Source: Halictus rubicundus (taxonomy: Eukaryota > Arthropoda > Insecta > Hymenoptera > Halictidae). From it: a stretch of 64,000 nt of DNA. Where the stretch lies: positions 4,870,310-4,934,309 of the forward strand of contig NC_135152.1 of NCBI RefSeq assembly GCF_050948215.1, written 5' to 3'. The notes under the pieces were generated by a model. It was not told the origin of the DNA. It saw nothing but the letters and a program-made list of their open reading frames with translations, and did not search any database. The translations under genes and the position numbers were made by a program. Shown here piece by piece: positions 11,748 to 24,350 of the stretch. The stretch's first letter is position 1. Each line of letters starts with the position of its first letter.

Positions 11748-12072
11748 AACTGCGGATTTTATGCTTTTAGGAGAAAAACGAACAGGCGAAACAGTAGGAG
11801 GGTTGAAGGGATTTAAGAATATTAATATGTTCTAAAGGTAGTAAGATAAGAAGTATGAAATAAGTGAAAATGGACCGAATTTTTTAATCTTGCTGTTGAC
11901 GAAATTTTAGAGCTACACTTGTGCAAAATTATCAAATTAATTTTATGATGATAAAATTACTATTGTGCGAGATCTTAATGCTTCAAATGCTTTATCTAAT
12001 ATTTTAATTCTAGTTTCACATATTCATGATTTAACTACTCGATTTTTGTCGTAAATGCGTAAAATCCGCAGT
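11748..12072. mobile_element. TA-flanked MITE with ACTGCGGATTTTAYGC termini
   Basis: The left end reads AACTGCGGATTTTATGCTTT. The right end is its inverted counterpart, GCGTAAAATCCGCAGT, with further internal similarity (ACAAAAATCG complement next to it). TA dinucleotides flank both ends (11746-11747 and about 12074), consistent with a Tc1/mariner-type target. The about 325-bp interior is AT-rich and non-coding. The same termini recur through the window, so this is the best reference copy of a local family. Confidence 0.65.
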
Positions 12073-12402
12073 ATAATAATATTTGCTACATTTTTTATTG
12101 TTTAAGAGGGGTCGTATGTACCGCTTGCTTCGTCCACATATTCTGGTTCGTCCTATGAGGGCTCGTCTGCAGCAATATTCGTAATTGCAACTTCTTCTCG
12201 CTTGAAATTATCATAGAAGAACGGTTCATGTACATTACTGTCAACGAGGGGTGATAATTTAATGCATTTCTCCCAGTTTAGTATTTAATTATGCCAATTA
12301 GACGTTCCGGTATGATGCTCTTCAGTAATATTCGAAAACTGCTGAAACTCGTTTCCCAGAAAATCGCAATATTCTTATCAGCGTTGCCGCAAATCTGCAG
12401 TG
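12073..12402. other. Non-coding stretch with one more MITE-like terminus
   Basis: AT-rich and non-coding. At about 12388-12402 the sequence CGCAAATCTGCAGTGTA resembles the right terminus of the family at 11748-12072. It abuts the Tc1-like end that follows. Confidence 0.35.
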
Positions 12403-12404
12403 TA

Positions 12405-12480
12405 CACTACTGGCCAAAAGTTTCCAGTTTCTATCTGCTTCGCGCAAAATCATGCTGAAAGTGTGCGACTAAAACCCTCA
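12405..12480 (+). mobile_element. Tc1-like transposon terminal fragment
   Basis: After a TA (12403-12404) the sequence starts CACTACTGGCCAAAAGTTTC, the typical outer end of Tc1-like inverted repeats. A matching end on the other side and a transposase are not seen, so this is a terminal remnant. The right limit is uncertain. Confidence 0.5.
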
Positions 12481-14940
12481 AGTCTCTAATCCATAGAACG
12501 TTACGATATAAATTAAAATTCCGAGACAATTGCAAATGTTCGATAAAATCCGAAACAATTTCACCAAGAAAAATCCTGAAGAGTCATTTCTCTGTCTCTT
12601 GTATCTCACAGACCCCAATCAAATTTACTACGATACAATAATTTATATGATATTGTAAGACGCAAATTTATGTGGCAAGAAAATAAATATTCTGCGAAAC
12701 AATGTATTTAACCAAGTAAAAATTGAGGAGCCACTATCTGTTCCTACTACCTACAATAATTTCTGCTCCAACTCTCTTGTACCTTGGAAGCCCAAATCAA
12801 CATCACAACTCATGTCTAGATTGAAAATATTAAAACGAACAATCCCGTCTCTGACACACGAGAGCAAGCACGCCAACAGCGTCAGACAACGGCGCAAGTT
12901 TTCCCAAAAAGCCCCGGTCGTCCGTGCCAATTCTCGGAGTGGTATTCCAAACTTTCGGACGCCGCGCGGCATTATGCAACTTTGTCCAGCGAAAATTCTA
13001 TTTCCCCGGAGGCAACCGCGCGGGGCGAAGAAAGAACGAGTGTGTACCGCCGGCATCATCTTTCCCGGTGTATTTTCGGCGAGCCCGTCGTTAGCATGGA
13101 AAGGGTTTTCTGAAAACGCGGCGGATGTAAAATCGCGTTGCCGCAGCCGCGGGCTGCATTCGCTAAGTGGAGAATCTCGTTACCGCGACGGCCCGCTCCG
13201 TGTAATCGAAATTCCCATGTTAACAGGACTGCTGACCCCGTGTAATTTTTCTTCCGGGGTTAACTCGATCCGACCCGCCCCCGTTCAATTACTCCTGCCC
13301 GTGCATTTCATCAGTGGAGCATGGATCTGAATTCCCGTGCGGAAATCGAGGTGAAGAAAATCGATCGATTGTTGCGCACGGCAATTTTCCGCAATTCAAC
13401 GTGAACCGAAAGACGAAATCACGATTTCTGCATTGCCACTGACGAATTGGTGTTACGAAATTATTGAATAAATTTATTCCCGCGTGTGTGTATGAGAAAA
13501 CCTTGAAACAAAATTATAGAGTAGAAATCAATTTCTATTTAGCTCCATCTTCTTGCGCCTCGTGCAGAAAATCCTTAGTTTTTATCACACCGTAAATTTT
13601 TCCTCAAATTTGAGGATCCGAGAATTGGATCAAGACTTTGCGAACGTTGAACGACAGGGAACAGCTGTTTTTAACGGAGCACGTAATTGGTGACCGATCG
13701 AAGGCTTTCCTGCTCGCCGGGATCATTGAGTCGCCGGCGGACGCGAAAGAATAAACGGTTCATTGGCGACTTTAACGAAGTATGACGCGTAACGTGCACT
13801 CCGCTCGAACTGCACGAGACCGTTAACGGGGCCGGCGAGGTTGCATTCGGTTCCTGCATAGACAAGCGAATTTATGAAACAGTAAATTTGAAGTAAGTAC
13901 GGCGCGAGGTGCGGCCGAACTGATGCTACAGCGTCTGAGCTTTCATAAATGTTGATGCAACGGCATTTTAGCGAAGCAGCTGAAACGAAGCCGAGTGTTT
14001 TATATACTTGTACACGCATCCTGCTCGCTGCATAAATTCTCTAAAGCGTTTACATCGTTCGCAATGAACGCAATATATTTCCATTGAATTTCCTGTGTTT
14101 CAAACGAGTTCTACATTGTAGAAGGATCGCAATTTATTTTATACCATGGTATATATTAAATATAAAAGTCGTACAGTGTCGTAAGAATGGATCGACGATG
14201 GTTATCGTAATCGCGTTCATTCTGCGTTTATCGTTGTGTCGAAGATAATGGTTGTTAATAACGCAGCTGATCGAAATCGCAGCGATGCGAATATTCCTCC
14301 CACTTCCTTCGCGTGTCTTTATGGTTAACGCGAATGTTACGGGATCGCGCACTCTCGCTGTAATACTCGAACTCATTGAAACTTCCCTCGTTGTGTCTTT
14401 AATTAGTCTGTAGATCGGCCGCGAGCCGCGTCGTTTTATTTTTGCCCGCGCTTTCCTTCCGACGGTTACGCACCTAATTAAGATGCGAACGATCACCGGG
14501 TGCCTTCGATGGAACGATGTCTACAAACTACTGTCTGCTGAACGTTCTTTTCCCAGTAAAGTTTCAAACAGTCACAATTCATTCTCCGAGAGCATTCACG
14601 ATAGAAACAAACCATTAAAAATGATTTCGGCTAAAATCGTCTATAAAATCAGCAAATTCGCCGTAAGCTTCCACCGGCTCAACCCCATTGTTCCCAATTA
14701 AAAACAAACGTGTAAAGCACCACGAACTAAAATCATTGCAGAATTAATCCCGGAACCATAAAGTTCTTCCCAAGGAAAATATGATCTCACAGTAGGAAAT
14801 TGCAAGCGGCTCGGCAAAAGGCGCAATGGTTGATCTACATATTCTCACGTGCAGCAGTTAACAGCCCTTACACCGAACCGTGAATGCGCTAATTAAAATC
14901 CCATTAGTTTTTTGCTCGGAAGAAACGAACGGTACGGTTA
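12481..14940. other. Non-coding stretch with a GC-rich core
   Basis: AT-rich to about 12820, GC-rich from 12850 to 13320, then mixed. The 172-codon frame at 12812-13330 spans the GC-rich block, is mirrored by a minus-strand frame and has no recognisable domain. No repeats noted. Confidence 0.4.
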
Positions 14941-15940
14941 GGAATACATACCTACTTGATTCCGCGGTCGGATCGACGTCATCTCGGCCGAAGGTTGTCT
15001 ATAATTAGATCACGACTCAGCCCGCCATCTTGTATGGTATTGTAGCCCGTGACGCCATCATCCGGTCCTATTTCCAGGGCTGGGCCGGGTGTCGTCGATC
15101 CAATCGAGAGATTCCTGTAGCTGGTATGGGTGTTTCTTCGTCAACTTATTCGATAAACGTCGGCCCTCTTCGTCGGGCAATGTCGTCGGACAAAGTTGCC
15201 CCGGAACCGAAAAAGAGGACAATGAAGATACTGAAAAATATGATTCGAAACTTCTCCCCTCCTCTTCCTCCTCCTCCCCCCGGTGTCGGAAAAATCGTGG
15301 AAGTTTTGCACCGAACGACAGAGTCTCTCGATCGCGATCCCCCCACCGCCCCCCCCCTCCTCGATTGCAACCCCCTTTCTTACGAGGGTTGCGATACCCA
15401 TTCCGGAAAACGGAGGGCCCGCGTGTCTGTCTGTTCTGTGCTGGCAGTTGCCGAACAACTGGCAGAGTTTCCTAGACTGCGGATAGTGTGCTCGCAAGAA
15501 TCCTTGTGAACGGGTTCCAGCAGTTTGAAAAGCAAGCCTAGCTCGTTCTCAACCCTTCCGCCGGCTCGGACACTTTTATAGTTTTATAGCTTTTTCGAAC
15601 GACCTCCGCACGGATCCTGCCCGCAGGATACAACTCTTTAGTCCCCTGCAACTCGAAGGACACTTGCCTCCCCCTCCCCTCCCCTCTTCCCCGACGCCCC
15701 CCGTATACTATACTGTACACTCGACCGCGGAAACCCTTTCACACGAATTGGACGGGACACGGCCTGGAATTCGTAACCCGACGGAGTGCTTTTGGCAGTT
15801 TTCGTGTTTTCGATGGATCTTTTGCTCCGGGCCGTTTCCGAGTTGCGGGAGTTTGTTTCGACCGTGCGCTAATTACGTTTCACCGAGGCACGGTTCAGTC
15901 TGGTAGATAGCCGGTGGTTTAATTGTCTGTTCGATGCTAA
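14941..15940. other. GC-rich island with C/T-rich tracts
   Basis: Pyrimidine-rich tracts lie at about 15255-15290, 15340-15370 and 15665-15705. Overlapping frames on both strands are explained by composition. The least bad is an ATG-initiated frame at 15180-15509 with a lysine/arginine-rich start followed by a proline run from the C/T tract. I do not call it. Confidence 0.4.
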
Positions 15941-18900
15941 TCGTTCACTCGGTGGTTCAGAATGGTTACCTGGTGACTGTTGGCACAGTTGACTTTTTAT
16001 TTAGCTCGACTAGTCTATTATAGTTGGCCGTATTTCAGCTAACAGATAATAGTCTTCCCTACTGCAATGCTTATTCGTTAACAATCTTGTCTCGGACGAT
16101 TTGCACTGCTGTTTATTTGCTCAGGGGCTTTTCTGTGACATCCTAACATCGACAGCACTATTAAAATGAATCATGATGCCTTATATTGTACATGTTACGC
16201 TCATTTTTAGTCAAATTTTTAACAAACTGTTTAGCAGCAATTTCGCCTATTCGCTTTTATCACAAATGCATAAATGCACATGTTCTTTAATGAGACACCA
16301 GTCAGCGAGGCACTGAATCGTCGTATAAATTGTTTCTAGGATTCGATGCATTATTCAAACTATTCGGTGAATATTTTATGAATGATTGGCATTTTACAAG
16401 TCAGTGGTGCAAAAATGTGCTGTTTCATACAAACGCACAATTATTATCAGGAGATTATTATACGAAACATTGAGGCGCTAAACGAGGTGAGTCATACTGC
16501 TTTTCATTCCTGCATAATTTTTCAAAACTCATATTACGTTCGGTAAATTGATTGTCTCAAGCCCCGATGAATTCGAGATAGCGAAACATTTACAGAAATT
16601 TAATTTCCGCACTTATTTTTTCCCATTAATGCTTTAAACATTCGACGTCCCACCGATATTAAAACAGGGACTCCAATGCGTACTCCAGAATTTTTCTAGA
16701 TTTTTTGAAAGCCCGGAACTGTAAAAAAATTAGTGTCATAAACGAGCCAGTATGCCGACGGCGTCGATAAAAATAAGGGTGCGAACGGAGGGTCAAGAAG
16801 GGAAATAAAGGTGTACGTAGCTCCTGTATCTTGAAATTTTTATTTTGCATAATAATTCGCAGTCAATTACTGTTTCCTATTAAGATAAAGTAATTAAATA
16901 GAATTATTGAGGTTACATGGCGTCAATGATACGGATATTATCCACGGCTATCAATCACCCACGCCGCTCGAAATCAAACGAGGCGTCGGGGATCTGCGAA
17001 TAAATATTCATGAAGATTCAGGACATAATTCCACAGGCTACCTAGGTGGTACGCCTAGGCATTCCCGAAGACGCTGTGGGAGCAAACGTGACCAGCTTCA
17101 TTGACTTTACGAGCCGTAAAACGCGGCTTTATGGTTCGCGCTCCGAGCGGCCCGCAAAACCATCCTGTTCTTGTGTGTATACCACACATTGTTTCGTTCT
17201 GCCGCGGGACACCGGACCTTAAACACGTGACACTGCTTCCGTTCTCTACCTGATACCGTTTTGACAAACTTCTGCTACCAGATGATCCTCCGGGATCTGC
17301 TGGGTTACGGTGGGAATGGGACGAGCTGTTTCTTTCCTCGCATTTGTGACCTAGCTGCACAAATATCCAAATACTGCGCCCTAACGTTATTCTAAAAAAT
17401 TATTAACAACGCCAATTGACCATTCAAAGTCGTCAATTTAATTTACAATTTAATTTCTGACTGAGAGAAATGAATTAACTGCAGTTGACTCAATTTTATA
17501 TTTACTTAGTTTGATGTATTTATGCCAAAAATAGGAAAATACAAAAAACTATGGACAGAAGGAATATATTTTTATTCAACTCCCGTTTCTTACAATTAAC
17601 AGAGAAAATGTGTAGTTTGTCTAAAATTGTTGATGTGTAGAATATTGTGCATTGTGATTTAGTCGAGGAATTATGTCTGCTGGCTGGAAATTTTCTACGA
17701 CAAAGCCGAAGCTATACTAAGTATAATTTTTAGATTGAGGATTTTTAAGAGACGATAGAATTGAGACAGCTTTGACGAAAAAGCTTACTCTGGTTTTCGC
17801 ATGAAGCGTCGCAATCTAGTAATTAGCTTAACAGCCGCCGTTAAACGTATGTTCGAACGAGGTGGAAAGAAGTCATTGTTGTGGCGCAGAAGCCGTAAAC
17901 TCCGGGCTCGAACGCCGAGCGTTTATGGTGTCGTTCAGCCTGAATCAGATCTAGCTTGTTACATAAATTTTCATGACTTTTTGAGTGAATTCTATCGGCG
18001 GGAAGGTGTTCGAAACGTTCCTCAACGACGTCGTTTGAACCATAAATTGTAGAGAATTATTTCTTACAAAGTGTTTAGCGATAAATCTGACGATTAGTTT
18101 TCGAACCAAGATAAAATTAAGTAGCGGTATTTTAATGGCACGAGTTGCAGGGTTCGTTTGGAATATAAGGCCAAGGTAAATAGAATGTTCCAACACAGGA
18201 AAGTTTAACGCGGAAAGATACGCGGCCATCTTCGGGAAACTTGCCGCGACGGATCACCTAAACAGCCAACTACAGGCTAAGCTACGAGTGTTCATCAAAC
18301 TTTGAAACTTCGACGGACTTATGTTAAACCGTCCCCATCATCGCACGGAATCCGACCAAGTTGTTATCTGCGGTCTGTACAGCACACTGGGGATTCAGAA
18401 TCGCATCCTAGCCACGTACAAACGGAAACTCGATTTCCATCGCTCCTGCTTACATACAATATCAACAAAAAGTGACCTACTCCATCAATTTCCCAAGCAA
18501 TCAATCAATTTTTCTCGCTTCCACCCAAAAAATTCTGTCATACATGCTCGTGTCGAAAATTCTTTCTTAAACATAAATTTTTTAACACGCTATTCAGTAT
18601 CCAATATTTAACACTTCGAGTGCCAACTTGGCATCCCCGGAAATTCCCTAAAATGAAAGTAATTTATTTAACGAAATAAAAGTTGGAAATTTATGAGTCT
18701 AGAAAAATAATTTGCTGTCTCATGTCTAGGAAATGTTGCCAGGTTCTCAATTTTAGGATATATGGTGACCTCATTTTTTACCTTAAAATTTTCATCACGT
18801 AATGTTACCAACAAATGGACACTCTTGAAGCTAGCTGAACCCAGACTCGATCCAGTTTCCACCTTCTTACCTTTCCGAGATCATTCGGCGACTCAAATGG

Positions 18901-19238
18901 AAAGACTCGTCTCAGATAAGTAAACTTCTGCATTCTGCAATCATCCCCTAGAATGATCTATATTATCAAAAATTACGATCGCTGGAGTACTTATGAAGCT
19001 GCGTGAAGCCCTTCGACGCAAGATCCAGATCGCTTCTACTAATCCGTTCTGTTACAGTCGGAACGTCTCCAATTCCGGATCGAACTGCCATTAACTAGAT
19101 TCTCCCGAACTACTTATGCGACTCCATCGCATGAGTCCTGCGACGAATCTTGCAGTCTATTAATTAAATGTAGCTCGCTGCGCGCGGTATTAAAAGATGG
19201 CGGAATTGGAGAAATACGTCGAACGGTTCTGAAACAGG
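15941..19238. other. Long non-coding stretch
   Basis: Mainly AT-rich, with a GC-richer block at about 17030-17360. At 16816-16863 a GTAGCTCCTGT block followed by TTTTGCATAATAATTCGCAGT resembles the right part of the MITE family, and the same arrangement occurs at 50171-50236. TTAACACTTCGAGTGCC at about 18608 resembles a piggyBac-like outer end but lacks a partner. No gene recognised. Confidence 0.35.
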
Positions 19239-19240
19239 TA

Positions 19241-19725
19241 CACTGCTGGTCAAAAGTATTTAGAATCTGTGATGTAAATTAACATTGTACGATGTTCACT
19301 GGTAAATTCCCTTACTCGTGTGTCTGTCAGTAGCAGTACATTTTATAATCTAATTATTTTAATTCCTGGCACGATATAAGCTAATGATATTGAATTCTCA
19401 TGCTTATGTATATATTGGTATTCAATAATTTAATTTAATGAAGTTCTCTTACTGGTGGCTCTATCGGTGTAGTATTACATTATTTAAATCCTTGGTATGA
19501 TATAAATTGATGCTATTCAATGATCTTCACTAGGGAGTTCTCTTGCTTGATCATCTATTAGTAGTATCGCATTTCATAATTTAATTAGCTGAATACTTCG
19601 AATGCTATAACGATTTAAGTAATAAAAAAAGTGTTTCTATCAGCATGTGTCTGTTAGTATAGTACTTTTCACAATTTAATTATGCAAAATCGTTTGAATC
19701 CTATAAACGCTCAATTAAAGGTTAG
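19241..19725. repeat. Tc1-like end followed by degenerate ~115-bp tandem units
   Basis: After TA at 19239-19240 the sequence reads CACTGCTGGTCAAAAGTATT, a Tc1-like outer end. It is followed by about four diverged units, each with a CTCTTACTNGTG-like start, a block resembling TAGTAGYAGTAYNTTTYATAAT and a TAATTTAAT core, at about 19310, 19445, 19535 and 19635. Unit length varies, so this is an old array. Confidence 0.5.
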
Positions 19726-20535
19726 GCACACTACATTCTCCAATATTCTGCGGCGAGCGGGTAATTTCTAAGCTTTTCTTGTTCGACGACTGTACCGGTG
19801 TTAATTGAATATAAAAGTGCAATATTTCAGAATAACGATTAGAAAATTACGAGAAGTATTTTCCGCCTCGATTCAAACAAACTGGAGTGAAATTTATCGC
19901 CCTTCCTAACAGGTTTCATTTGTAATGCTTCTAACGTGTCTACTGTTTTTCTCGCGAATGTATCAAATTTTTCTCAAATTGGCACCGGCACAAATCGACT
20001 ACAAACCAATCCGAAAACCCAATTCTACATCGTGATTGTCCAAACATTCGATATAATTACCCAGGACAGCGTGCTCGCCTCGCTCGCTGGCAAACCGTGA
20101 TAAAATTCCGCGCGGAAATTCGTTAACGATGCGAATTTTTCGACAATTAAGAGACTGTGTCCGGACACGAGTGGCAATCCTGCAATATCCTGTCCGATGG
20201 CAGATGTCCGTGCGGCAGCGATAAGGCAGCCGAAGTGAACCGGGGCGAACAGCAAAGGCGCAGGGAAAAGGGTCGCGCCCTGGGACTCATGCGGTTTAAT
20301 TACCGCCGCCACGACCGATCGGCTTAATTAGATCTTTCCATTCCTCTCGTATTTTCAGAACAGATCTCCCTCTCTCTCCCTCTGCGAGAGAGCGGCTCGT
20401 AACGAAAGTGCTAGGCTTGTCAGATGGAAACGCGGCCCCGCGGCTAATTAGTAGACAGAGAGCGAACCCTCGGAATTGACCGAGAGCTGGTTCGCCCATC
20501 TCCGAATTCCTTTTTTTTCCCAGAGTGAGAGAAAG

Positions 20536-20537
<2 letters not shown>
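19726..20537. other. Non-coding stretch
   Basis: AT-rich to about 20030, then GC-rich. Minus-strand frames at 20025-20312 and 20296-20616 are not recognisable; the latter reads serine/leucine from the adjoining GA repeat. Confidence 0.4.

Positions 20538-20579
<42 letters not shown>
20538..20579. repeat. (AG)n microsatellite
   Basis: About 40 bases of uninterrupted AG, with a purine-rich lead-in from 20523. Confidence 0.95.
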
Positions 20580-20581
<2 letters not shown>

Positions 20582-23500
20582 ACGGAACTGAGCGGATAGA
20601 AAGAGACGCGAGACATCGAGCCATTTCAATATCGATTCCCTCCACCGGAATCGGCCACCCCCGTCAGGAAATTATTTCCATCCCCCTCTCCCCTGTCCAA
20701 GAATCGTCCAGAGATCCTCCGGTTGTCGTTCAATCCCGGAACAGTTTTCCCTCGGTCGACGTGTTCCAATTCTGCTAAAAGACTTCCCCCGCACGTCACA
20801 GAAGCGTTCCCGAAGACGTTCACGAGGTAGAACGGCCACGTCCTCGAAGTGCAACCCTTTTAATCCTGCCGTGACCAGTCGTATAAACGAACGAAGGCCT
20901 TTTGTCCTTGCTCGGTTATTACCTCAGAGAGTGGTTACCTCCTTCGGTCAGCGAGCGAATTCCTTCTTCTTCTCCTTCTCTCCTCCTCCTTTTCATCCCC
21001 CCTCGTTCCCTTCCTTCCTTCTTCGACTCGTTTTTCCACCCTTTCTCTCTTTCTCTTGCTTTTTTTCGTTCTCTTTGTCCGGTCCGTCTTCCTTCGGCGT
21101 GTCCTGTGCTCGCCTCTACAGTCGTTTACGCTCGCTTCCGAGCCGAGAAAAAAATCAACCCTTTCGAGCCGCGAGCGAGCGGTTTCTTTATGGGGCTTAC
21201 TCCGAGGGAATATTTATGAGCGTCCATGGGGCCCGCGAGAGAACCCCCGATCCTAATGTCTAGCCTAACCCGAACCCCATTGCTCCAGCACGGAGCCCCA
21301 TGTACTGGAGAAGTTGCCGACTGCTCGCTTAGTTCGTCGATCGATTTCGGTGGTGGTTCTATTTTTCTAAACGATTCAAGGAGTGGGGGGCTTCAATTTT
21401 TATACGAGGTTGCAAGGTGATGTCCGTTGTACGTGTAATATTGTCAGTCCTGCGCCGTATCCTGAAAAAATTAAATTTCTGCATGAACAACCACCAAAAG
21501 ACGATTTTTCTTACCATAATCGTCGATTCGTTATACAATGTATATTCAATGAACGTATAAAATCCACCTTCTATCGCCAAAAAATTGTCGCAGAGTTCGA
21601 AAATGAATCGCGACAACGAACATATTAATAGCACGGAAGTTTAGCCCGAGATCAGCAGCGTCGGTGCACATTAAAATCCAATAATAATCCTCCTATAATT
21701 AATACAAATAAAAAGTCGATTGCCTCGTCCGTATTAATATACTCGAAAAATTGGATGTTCCGTTTGATTGTTAAAATATTCCCGAGACTCGAGTGGAAAA
21801 ATTATGAAGCATATCCGTTCCATTAAAGAATTGAACAGTTCATTCAATCGTTTGCATTTAATTATTTAATACTACTACTTAGCCCGGCGTAACTTTCTTT
21901 ATCAGAATAACATCGGTCTCTCTGGTGAAAACCGCCCGGTGGAATCTCTTGCGGTTCGCATGATCTCTCCGAAGATGTGTGCGTTGATTGGGCCACGGCA
22001 AACGGTCCGCTGATGGCACCGGATCATTCGCGTCCGAAAGTTTGCAACCGAACAACCCTGATTGCGACGCGGAAGAATTTTTATGCAACCGGTCGAATCG
22101 CGCGAAACACTTTCCGAACTCCGGGATCGTGCGAGTTCGATGTAAATTTAACCGGGGGAGGGGTAATTAGTTTTAATGCCGCGAGCCTGGCCGAACAGTG
22201 TATTCGTCACGGTTGCAATAAATTCACGACGCTAAAAAGACTGCAGCCGTTACCCGCTCGAAGACACGTATATCTCGCGAATGATTTCGGCCGAAATCAA
22301 AGCTGGCAAATTTTTGATTGCGTCGTTTGCGGTATTCCACGTTGTAAAGACGCTAATGTGCTGTCGACGACAGGTGTAAATACCTGGTTCCTGCAAATAG
22401 AAACATTTCATACACAACAATGTAAGGACATTGGGCACATTGGACAAATACGGACAGCTGTAAACGAGTGAAATACACGAGAGAATTTTATCGAATTTTT
22501 GTTCGGAATCGAATTGAAATCGGCAATTTTTAATTAACGAGAGGAGAATCAAAATTCTTCTAACTTCTGCAGAAACGTGTGCACATATTTAACTGCATAA
22601 TTCTGAATCAAGAAATATATGTACTTGGAATTTTTTTTTTGTCAACTTTTGTTGTAAGAGGAAGACATTGTAAATGAAACCAGACAAAAGTTTCGACATT
22701 ATCGCATAGGAATGGTGATTACGGGACCAAACAGGCCCCATACTCATGGTGCGAAGTGCCGACACACGATCCGTCGTTAAAGGGTTAAACTTAACCCGAG
22801 CCATAGACACCATAGTGCACTACACTTGCGTGTATCTAGAATGGTGTGTGTCTCTCCGATGGTTTCCATTTCACGGGTTTGATAAGACTAGATCTACCGT
22901 GTATTCGGTCCGGATATAGCGATATGGTATTACACGAATAAGCGTGGGTGGCTGGCGCCGTTGCTATGCTAGAACAAGATGGGAAAAATTTTATGGGCCC
23001 TTAATGATACGTACAAAGTACAGTGGTTTTCACAACCGGGCGTATAAAACAATCGCGGACGATCCTTATTATCAAGCACAAAGCATGCGCGTCGAGTGTC
23101 CGAGTTTCTCGAGGGATACTAACCCGTGCGTACCTACAAAAATATGTTTAAAAAATTGTCGAAGGTAACTATTTCTCGACTCTTCATCGTTCGAAAAGTC
23201 TCCCGTACAATTATTCAAAATGTCCAGAGCAGTAACAATCTCGAACAATCCCCGATAATCGAGTACAAAGAACTCCCTCGCAGCTAATCCCAGGATCTCT
23301 ACGGTGAGTTGTCACGTAGATCCCGAGCATCACGATCGGATCTCGTCGAACGTGAGGTATCGTGGTCCCGTCGATTGCCACCCCTGTCGATTTCACCGTC
23401 GAAAGTGGAAGTCCGACAGGTTCGTTCGTCCTAGATCGAGTCTCGCGGCATCGATGACAGTTTCGTTATTTAAAACAGCTCGAAAACAAGAGAAGCTCCT

Positions 23501-23851
23501 ACATTCCTCCGGTCGATTTCTTCATTCGCGTCTTCCCTCGTTCAGCAAACCGTCGATCGGCGTAACGAAACATCACGGCTATTTAAAAATTCCGGAACGA
23601 ATCGAACTCGGGCTCGGGCTCGGGCTCTCTCGGGTTTTATTCGCTCTGCCCTGCTCTAAAACCGGCAGAGCCTCGCTCGAGCCTCGAAGGCCAGTCGCGT
23701 GTGGACGCTTTTAACTTCCATCGCGACGGAAACTTCTCCTCGTAGATATGTGGAACGTGGCGAGCATTCGAGCATTCGTTGCATTCGTGGGCACTCGCCA
23801 CGGGGCAAATCCTCGCGTAAAATTGTTATTCAAGGTCCGGCGTCCTCTGGC

Positions 23852-23852
<1 letters not shown>
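20580..23852. other. Long non-coding stretch
   Basis: GC-rich to about 21350, with a pyrimidine tract on the + strand at about 20960-21070, then mixed. The 164-codon frame at 21977-22471 is the longest here but has no domain I recognise, and other frames overlap it. A GC-rich part resumes at about 23300-23850. No gene called. Confidence 0.4.
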
Positions 23853-23909
<57 letters not shown>

Positions 23910-23912
23910 TTC
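23853..23912. repeat. (CT)n microsatellite
   Basis: About 48 bases of uninterrupted TC/CT, then a slightly interrupted tail to about 23912. Confidence 0.95.
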
Positions 23913-24107
23913 GTCGAGGACTCTGGCCAGCCGATAAAGGCGAGATCCGATTCCCAGATTAACTTCCAAGGGGGTTGGAATGCTGACCCGTTCGTTGTCT
24001 TCTTGGCCACTCGAGCTTTTATCCACGATTTTCACCTTGTTCGATACAATATGCTGCTTCGATCGGGATCGGTTTCTTCGCAGCGAGACGTCGCCGCAGT
24101 CGGGCTA

Positions 24108-24350
24108 TGATCCTTCAGGATTCCAGCTGAAGCAATTAGCAATTTTGAAAATTTTGGGACACCTTCTTCCGTCATGTTAGAATCCTCTTTTGTGTGTAAC
24201 GTGAAGCTAGAATTCTTCGTTACGGATTCCTTCGTCCTTTGGAATCGTACGTTGACGCGCTCGGGCGCTTGATCCTTTGGGATTCCTGCTAGAATAATAT
24301 AAAAAATGATTTGACACATTATTCTGTCGCATTAGAATCTCCTTTGAAAA
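24108..24350. repeat. Degenerate two-unit duplication, about 161 bp
   Basis: TGATCCTTCAGGATTCC at about 24109 is echoed by TGATCCTTTGGGATTCC at about 24270. Each is followed by a GACACNTTNTTCYGTC block and TTAGAATC. Confidence 0.45.

Noticed and set aside
12812..13330. 172-codon frame
   Set aside because: Spans a GC-rich block; no domain recognised and a mirror frame exists on the minus strand.
15180..15509. ATG frame with a basic start and proline run
   Set aside because: The proline run comes from a C/T tract, and there are competing frames on both strands.
20296..20778. Ser/Leu- and Arg/Glu-repeat proteins around (AG)n
   Set aside because: Translations of the microsatellite in different frames. 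The same applies at 9396-9443, 23853-23912, 28301-28331, 28695-28749, 50816-50851 and 52621-52656.
21977..22471. 164-codon frame
   Set aside because: Long for its composition, but there is no domain, signal or splice evidence, and another frame overlaps. Worth one protein search but not a call.
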